Below, in pieces: positions 6,917-10,561 of a DNA stretch of 10,561 nt. The translations under genes and the position numbers were made by a program. The notes under the pieces are model-generated. The model searched no databases and was not told the origin of the DNA. It saw only the letters and a list, made by a program, of their open reading frames with translations. Source of the DNA: Deltaproteobacteria bacterium (GTDB lineage Bacteria; Desulfobacterota; Syntrophia; Syntrophales; Fen-1087); the NCBI GenBank assembly GCA_026388595.1, contig JAPLJM010000229.1, positions 1 to 10,561 on the forward strand, read 5' to 3'. Numbering within the stretch: position 1 is the stretch's first letter; each line of letters begins with the position of its first letter.

Positions 6917-7029
6917 TTTGAGACCCTTGAAAAATGGTTCGCCGCCGCTCAAAAATCTTTTTCGCTTCAGGGATGTTGTTGTCTTATAACGATTAATAAC
7001 AAGCGTTTAACTACAGGACTGGAAAGGCG

Positions 7030-7058
7030 AAAAACATTCGATTCGCCGTTTGCGAACC
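7030..7058 (-). terminator. Possible intrinsic terminator after the small membrane protein gene
   Basis: In the minus-strand RNA, GGUUCGC (7058-7052) pairs with GCGAAUC (7046-7040) around the loop AAACG. This makes a 7-bp stem with one G-U pair. A U5 tract follows after five bases (7034-7030). The plus-strand RNA would have an A-C mismatch instead of the wobble pair, so the hairpin favours minus-strand transcription. It begins about 33 bases after the stop at 7092. The T tract is short and offset from the stem, and an alternative pairing GGCGAA/TTCGCC competes, so confidence is limited. Confidence 0.38.
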
Positions 7059-7091
7059 CTTTTTCACCGGTTATGTGTAAATCTCTCAATT

Positions 7092-7451
7092 TCAGTCCTC
7101 TTTACCGGAAAGGCTTGCCAGAGCCTTTCTGGCAGCCCAATGCGCCAGTGCGACGGCGTAACGTTTTCCGGCAAGGTACAAACCGGCCAAAAAGACCAGA
7201 TGGGACAACCCATAGGTCAGGGGTCCGCCGATGGCCAATGTCAGCGGTTCCCCGATATAAAACGCAAGCAGGCCCAGCATTGCCACAGCGGGCCAGCCGA
7301 TGACATAGCTGATCAGAATCAGACCCATTCCCACATAAGCCTGCAGGGCCGGTTTTTCCCGGAAGATGTGCAGGGCATCGCCATTGCTCATGGCGTTCCG
7401 CATCCAGGCCGTTGCCGCGATGCGTTTGGCGAGGGGCTTGAAAACAGACAA
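7092..7451 (-). CDS. Small hydrophobic membrane protein of unknown function
   Basis: A 119-residue protein of no family I recognise. The first 35 residues are amphipathic and basic. Three hydrophobic segments follow at about 36-52, 54-72 and 76-96, the last leading into a basic C-terminal helix (LAGKRYAVALAHWAARKA). It is therefore probably an inner-membrane protein with three helices. The start is uncertain: the TTG at 7451 has an AGAGG about nine bases upstream and is used here, while ATGs at 7403 and 7391 would give shorter products of 103 or 99 residues without a visible ribosome site. The gene begins 19 bases after the FlgO/CsgG-like gene, so the two are very likely co-transcribed and may act together at the envelope. 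A possible terminator follows it. Confidence 0.65.
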   Translation of the reverse strand: MSVFKPLAKRIAATAWMRNAMSNGDALHIFREKPALQAYVGMGLILISYVIGWPAVAMLGLLAFYIGEPLTLAIGGPLTYGLSHLVFLAGLYLAGKRYAVALAHWAARKALASLSGKED

Positions 7452-7470
7452 AAAAGAGAACCTCTCGGAC

Positions 7471-8763
7471 TTACTTCCCCCGGATCAGGCGGATGTTATC
7501 GAATGTTAGGTCCGCTTCCGTCCAGCGCCAGACAAAGGCAACACGATTGTAAATAAACGGGTGTAATATGAATGATTTCAATGACTTAATGCCTGTCCGG
7601 ACCTTTCTGAAGACGAGCTGTGCGGTCACAGCGGATTTTGGATCAACGCTGATCCCGCGTGTTCCCACATCATACATGGTGGTTTGCTGATCCCCTTTCC
7701 AGAAAAAAACCTGAGTGACCTCCGTGGTTTTATCGGTGTCATCGGTGAGTCTCGATTTGGTCCAGCGGTGCGACTCATCGTAAAATGCAATGTATTTTAC
7801 ACCGTCCGATTTATTGGTGACTTCCACAGAAACGGTAATTTCATCTCCCAATATCTTCACGTCGGTCAGATCGAAGATAAAAGCTCCAGACTCCTGCGTG
7901 GCGATGGGCTTGTAACCTCTTTTCATTGGGGGTGGCGCCGTTCTTTTCACGGATTCAGTCAGCTTTTTCCGTTCTTCTTCGATGCGCAACCGCTCGGCTT
8001 CAAGCTTTCTCTGTTCCTCCTGAATTTTTTCCAGTTTCTCACTGTCTTTGGCTGATTGCTCCTGCCTCAGTTTCTCTTCCTCCAGCCTCCGGCGCTCGGC
8101 ATCCAGTTTTTTCTGCTCTCCCTTGAGCCTTTCCAGGGCGGCATTTTCCCGATCCAATTTTTCCCGTTCCGCATCCAGCGCCCGCCGTTGCCGCTCCGCC
8201 AGATCCTGTTCATGGCCCCGTTCCGCAGGCCCCGTCTGGTTGGCGCCACTTCCGGCAAGCAGTTGCTCAATGGTTCTTGTCTTGGCGATGCTGGTCTTCC
8301 CGGCGGCAAGGGTCTTCGCCGTGGCCGTGGAAATCACGGTGCAGGAGACCCGGACATTGTCTCCAAAGGGGGTCAGCTTTCCCGTAACAATGGCGTCCAC
8401 CCCGGCGATTCTCCCAATTTTCTTGGCCGTCTGCGGATCCACCAGACCGGACAGGTTGAACTTGTGTTCTTCCAGCAGACTTTTGAGGTGTGTCCGGTCG
8501 ATGACTTCGAATTGTTTTTCCGATCTGGCCAGATTGATAGACAACTCCTCAGCAATAAAGCGACCGAGTTCAGTCACATTTCCCTGGAGATCGGTAAAAT
8601 CGACAACCGCGACCCGCTGGAGATGTTTCCGGCTGGATTTTGAAATCTGCTTGGCGATCGTATTGGAGAGCTGCTCCATCTCCATTTCATAGGCTGCTGC
8701 CGAGGTCGTTTGAATCAAGATCATTAAAATGATGGAAAAAAGTGCGAAACAGATTTTTTGCAT
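7471..8763 (-). CDS. Secreted FlgO/CsgG-like protein with a long charged coiled coil
   Basis: A 430-residue protein in four parts. Residues 1-23 are a signal peptide (hydrophobic FALFSIILMILI, then TTSAAA) with no lipobox cysteine, since the only early Cys (Cys5) precedes the hydrophobic core. Residues about 30-165 form a FlgO/CsgG/TolB-N-like domain with VAVVDFTDLQG, LSINLARSEKQFEVIDR and KKIGRIAGVDAIVTGKL, the pattern of periplasmic or outer-membrane assembly proteins. Residues about 184-274 are a Lys/Arg/Glu-rich coiled coil, and about 290-430 a beta-rich C-terminal domain of unknown family. The frame is open to 8853, but the start at 8763 is chosen because it places the signal peptide first and has AGGAGG eight bases upstream. 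It was probably recruited for an envelope-assembly role; a flagellar role is not supported because no flagellar genes are nearby. Confidence 0.85.
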   Translation of the reverse strand: MQKICFALFSIILMILIQTTSAAAYEMEMEQLSNTIAKQISKSSRKHLQRVAVVDFTDLQGNVTELGRFIAEELSINLARSEKQFEVIDRTHLKSLLEEHKFNLSGLVDPQTAKKIGRIAGVDAIVTGKLTPFGDNVRVSCTVISTATAKTLAAGKTSIAKTRTIEQLLAGSGANQTGPAERGHEQDLAERQRRALDAEREKLDRENAALERLKGEQKKLDAERRRLEEEKLRQEQSAKDSEKLEKIQEEQRKLEAERLRIEEERKKLTESVKRTAPPPMKRGYKPIATQESGAFIFDLTDVKILGDEITVSVEVTNKSDGVKYIAFYDESHRWTKSRLTDDTDKTTEVTQVFFWKGDQQTTMYDVGTRGISVDPKSAVTAQLVFRKVRTGIKSLKSFILHPFIYNRVAFVWRWTEADLTFDNIRLIRGK

Positions 8764-8771
8764 CACTGCTT

Positions 8772-8777
8772 CCTCCT
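8772..8777 (-). promoter_or_regulatory. Shine-Dalgarno AGGAGG for the FlgO/CsgG-like gene
   Basis: The minus strand reads AGGAGG eight bases before the ATG at 8763. It decides the start: the 30-codon longer reading to 8853 would bury the signal peptide inside the protein. Confidence 0.7.
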
Positions 8778-8937
8778 GCAGCCCTGTCGAATGTTCATAT
8801 CCTGCCAATCCTGCAACCGCCCGAGCGTTTGTCAATGCTGCCCGCATCTCCATAAATGGGTTCTTATTTTCTCCCTATAACTAAAAAAAAGAAAAAATAC
8901 CACGACTGAATGCAATTTTTGCACAAGCTTTTAATAT

Positions 8938-9288
8938 TCAGATTTCTATCTTTCGAGTGACATCCGCTTTAATCCGATTGACCGTATCCATAAGTGCGGC
9001 AAAGACATTTTCACGGAAATCACCGGCTACGACGACAAACATGACATCTTCACCCGGATAGAGCTTGCCCTCCCGGATTTCCACCAGAACCTCAATAATA
9101 CCCGCTCGCTGCCGGATATCATCTGTAATGAGCTGCAACTGTTGCCGGTTCACCCTCACCGTCAGCTCTGAAACCGGCCTGCCGTCGCGCGACGTGGACC
9201 GCACCACCCCGTTATGACAGAGAATCATGCCGACTTTTGGGTAGTCCGGATGCATTTTGACTTTATCGATCATTTCCTGTAAATTCAT
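8938..9288 (-). CDS. moaE: Short MoaE-like protein (molybdopterin synthase catalytic subunit family)
   Basis: A 116-residue protein that follows the MoaE pattern: MILCHNGVVRSTSRDG near residues 21-36 (matching the GTVR-N region), IREGKLYPGEDVMFVVVAG at about 71-89, then FRENVFAALMDTVNRIK. MoaE, with thiocarboxylated MoaD, inserts the dithiolene sulfurs of molybdopterin. The protein is shorter than the usual 140-150 residues and ends just after the active-site region. The His-Arg pair of E. coli MoaE is Phe91-Arg92 here, and the two catalytic lysines could be Lys107 and Lys113, spaced six apart instead of seven. The WKRE-type motif is missing. It may be a divergent or repurposed paralogue; no other moa gene is in the window. 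The start at 9288 has GGAGG five bases upstream; the longer frame to 9441 is only antisense to dciA. Confidence 0.7.
   Translation of the reverse strand: MNLQEMIDKVKMHPDYPKVGMILCHNGVVRSTSRDGRPVSELTVRVNRQQLQLITDDIRQRAGIIEVLVEIREGKLYPGEDVMFVVVAGDFRENVFAALMDTVNRIKADVTRKIEI
9257..9285 (+). promoter_or_regulatory. Sigma-70-type promoter for dciA
   Basis: On the plus strand, TTGACT (9257-9262) is followed after exactly 17 bases by TAAATT (9280-9285), close to the TTGACA/TATAAT consensus. Transcription would begin near 9292, giving a leader of about 48 bases before the dciA ATG at 9340. The promoter lies within the first codons of the divergent MoaE-like gene, so transcription of the two genes may interfere. 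The call is by motif only. Confidence 0.5.
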
Positions 9289-9293
9289 TTTGA

Positions 9294-9298
9294 CCTCC
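9294..9298 (-). promoter_or_regulatory. Shine-Dalgarno GGAGG for the MoaE-like gene
   Basis: The minus strand reads GGAGG five bases before the ATG at 9288, which selects this start over the upstream in-frame extension to 9441. Confidence 0.65.
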
Positions 9299-9339
9299 GG
9301 CAAAAAAACATTTTCAGTCACCGGTAAAAAGATGACACG

Positions 9340-9846
9340 ATGAGAAGACGATTTAAACCAGCCAAACTTCAGCGGATCGATGATATCCTCCAAAAGACCC
9401 TGAAGAAACATCATATCCCCTTGAAAACGGAGGATCGGCATCTCCGGGACGTCTGGGTTCAGGCTGTCGGTCCCAAGATCGCCGCCCAGACACAGCCGGA
9501 CACCATAAAAAGGAATTGCCTTTTTGTCAAGGTTGCGAACTCTGCCTGGATACAGTCACTTCACTTCATGAAAGAGGATATAATAAATAAATTCAACCTG
9601 TTGCATCAAAATAATCCGGTCAAAGATATTTTCTTTGCCATTGGAGAAATCTCTCCTCCTGCCGCAGAAAAAAAAGATCCGTTTTTTATCGCCGGCGAAA
9701 TGCCTGCCTTGAAATCCCGGGACAAAAAAATGATAGAAAGAAGTCTCGCCACGGTGGCGGATGAAGAATTGCGTGATATCCTGAAAAGGGCCATGACGAA
9801 AGAAATCACCCGGCGTCGGATGATGGAAAAGCAGCAAGATCGCTGA
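9340..9846 (+). CDS. dciA: DciA-type (DUF721) replicative helicase loader
   Basis: A 168-residue protein and the only plus-strand gene. Residues about 10-90 match the DUF721/DciA domain: IDDILQKTL, then VWVQAVGPKIAAQTQPDTIKR (39-58) and LFVKVANSAWIQSLHFMKEDIINKFN (61-86), a KH-like fold. DciA proteins load DnaB at replication origins in bacteria that lack DnaC or DnaI. The C-terminal part (about 105-168) is charged and ends in a basic helix (KEITRRRMMEKQQ), probably flexible or nucleic-acid-contacting. The ATG at 9340 has only a weak ribosome site, and a nearby ATG at 9332 is out of frame. The 3' end overlaps the convergent methyltransferase gene by 41 bases. The family call is good; the helicase role is transferred from the family. 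Confidence 0.85.
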   Translation: MRRRFKPAKLQRIDDILQKTLKKHHIPLKTEDRHLRDVWVQAVGPKIAAQTQPDTIKRNCLFVKVANSAWIQSLHFMKEDIINKFNLLHQNNPVKDIFFAIGEISPPAAEKKDPFFIAGEMPALKSRDKKMIERSLATVADEELRDILKRAMTKEITRRRMMEKQQDR

Positions 9847-10561
9847 AAATCCCCTGCATGGCCTGCGTGTAACCACCCCCGTCCTCATAAATAAAAAGAG
9901 GAGGCAAAACCTTCAACGCTTCATTTCCCCCCTTTAATCCTTCAACGAGCACAAACTGTCCCTCAGAAACCGCATTTGAGTGAACCAGCGTCATTCGCTT
10001 GGGTTCCAGGCGGAGCGTCCGCATCCGGCTGAACAGGTTGACTGCCCGGGAGGCGGGGTAAATCACGAAAACACGGCCTTTTGTCTTAAGAACGTGGGCC
10101 GCTGCCTGGAGAAAGTCGTGAAGGGTCGCTTCTAGTTCATGCCGTGCAATCGCCTTTTCAACATTCGGATTCCTGCGACCGGAATGGATCTGACGGTACG
10201 GGGGGTTGAAGGTGACCGCGTCAAAGGAACTGGCATCAAAAAAAGTTTTAATCTGCCGGATGTCGCCCGGGGTAAACTCGACACGGTCAGCCACCTGGTT
10301 CAAGACCGCACTCCGCCGGGCCATATTAATCAAATCATCCTGAATGTCCAGACCGATAACCCGGCAGCAGGTCCATCGCTTTGCCAGAATCATTGGGACA
10401 ATACCGCCGCCCGTTCCCAGATCAAGGACATAATCGCCGTCTTTCAAGCGGATGAAATGGGAAAGCAGCAGTGCGTCGATGGAAAAGCGGTAGCCATTTT
10501 GTTTCTGAATGCATTTTAATTTCCCTTCCAGAATCTGGTCAACCGTCTCCCCGTCGTGAAT
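9806..10561 (-). CDS. trmN6: TrmN6-like tRNA adenine-N6 methyltransferase (5' end beyond the window)
   Basis: At least 251 residues are visible; the first codons lie beyond base 10561. The visible N-terminus DQILEGKLKCIQ followed by GYRFSIDALLLSHF is characteristic of TrmN6/YfiC-type enzymes. The SAM-binding motif LDLGTGGGI (visible residues 46-54) and the catalytic NPPY (119-122) of N6-adenine methyltransferases follow. In E. coli the family member methylates A37 of tRNA1(Val); other members modify other RNAs. A TTG at 10447 inside the frame could be taken for a start, but the conserved residues before it show that the gene begins further upstream. The stop lies inside the 3' end of dciA (41-base tail-to-tail overlap). 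The fold and methyltransferase activity are secure; the exact RNA target is inferred. Confidence 0.85.
   Translation of the reverse strand: MHDGETVDQILEGKLKCIQKQNGYRFSIDALLLSHFIRLKDGDYVLDLGTGGGIVPMILAKRWTCCRVIGLDIQDDLINMARRSAVLNQVADRVEFTPGDIRQIKTFFDASSFDAVTFNPPYRQIHSGRRNPNVEKAIARHELEATLHDFLQAAAHVLKTKGRVFVIYPASRAVNLFSRMRTLRLEPKRMTLVHSNAVSEGQFVLVEGLKGGNEALKVLPPLFIYEDGGGYTQAMQGIFSDLAAFPSSDAG

Noticed and set aside
6917..6960. Two similar A-rich strings (TTGAAAAATGG and CTCAAAAATC) upstream of the lipid operon promoter
   Set aside because: They looked like a possible repeat, but the match is too short to distinguish from chance without counting copies in the genome.
7450..7466. Mini hairpin GAGA-GGT-TCTC followed by T6 between the FlgO/CsgG-like and membrane protein genes
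   Set aside because: The stem is only four base pairs, too weak for a terminator, and it overlaps the likely ribosome site of the next gene.
8830..8835. TTGACA on the minus strand upstream of the FlgO/CsgG-like gene
   Set aside because: A perfect -35 hexamer, but the sequence 17 bases on is AGGATT, a poor -10, and no better one is at 16 or 18 bases. I could not call a promoter.
8764..8853. N-terminal extension of the FlgO/CsgG-like protein by 30 residues
   Set aside because: It would place a signal peptide internally; the ATG at 8763 has an ideal AGGAGG.
8881..8930. T-rich tract on the minus strand after the MoaE-like gene, with a small GTGCAA/TTGCAT hairpin before it
   Set aside because: The hairpin is short and AT-rich and sits more than ten bases from the T tract, so I do not call a terminator, though one cannot be excluded.
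9289..9441. N-terminal extension of the MoaE-like protein by 51 residues
   Set aside because: It is antisense to the well-supported dciA gene, has no MoaE similarity, and the start at 9288 has a proper ribosome site.

Overview
The window reads as chromosomal DNA of a Gram-negative, probably anaerobic bacterium. My best guess is Desulfobacterota (the former Deltaproteobacteria, Syntrophales-like). This guess rests on gene content (paired radical SAM enzymes, a FlgO/CsgG-type periplasmic protein, a DciA-type helicase loader) and on general protein style, so it is an inference. I saw no tRNA, rRNA, CRISPR array, insertion sequence or integrase. Every gene except dciA lies on the minus strand.

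Region A (1-6893, minus strand) is one long operon that continues past the left edge. In transcription order it holds a near-consensus sigma-70 promoter (6888-6916), an acyl carrier protein (ACP), a 721-residue fusion of an active beta-ketoacyl synthase (KS) with a second KS-like domain lacking all catalytic residues (chain-length-factor-like, CLF), a phytoene-desaturase/retinol-saturase-type FAD oxidoreductase, a membrane-anchored polysaccharide deacetylase, a FabZ-like hotdog protein whose catalytic Glu position is Ser, a second ACP, and two related radical SAM proteins (the second is cut by the window edge). Genes are coupled by TGATG and ATGA overlaps or short gaps. This is a dedicated type II fatty-acid or polyene-like pathway, not housekeeping FAS. 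The mix of KS, hotdog, ACP, CrtI-like oxidoreductase and radical SAM enzymes recalls the gene sets proposed for ladderane lipids in anammox planctomycetes. It also recalls aryl-polyene clusters through its ketoacyl-synt_2-type domain. The product cannot be read from sequence.

Region B (7030-8763, minus strand) is a two-gene unit. It encodes a secreted FlgO/CsgG-like protein with a long charged coiled coil, followed by a small three-helix membrane protein. A plausible intrinsic terminator separates it from the promoter of region A.

Region C (8938-10561) holds a short MoaE-like protein (minus) diverging from a DciA/DUF721 protein (plus). DciA converges on, and overlaps by 41 bases, a TrmN6-type N6-adenine methyltransferase (minus) that runs off the right edge. 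A good plus-strand promoter for dciA lies mostly inside the start of the moaE-like gene.

The most interesting part is region A: an apparently complete initiation/elongation core with unusual tailoring enzymes, but no ketoreductase, acyltransferase or ligase inside the window.
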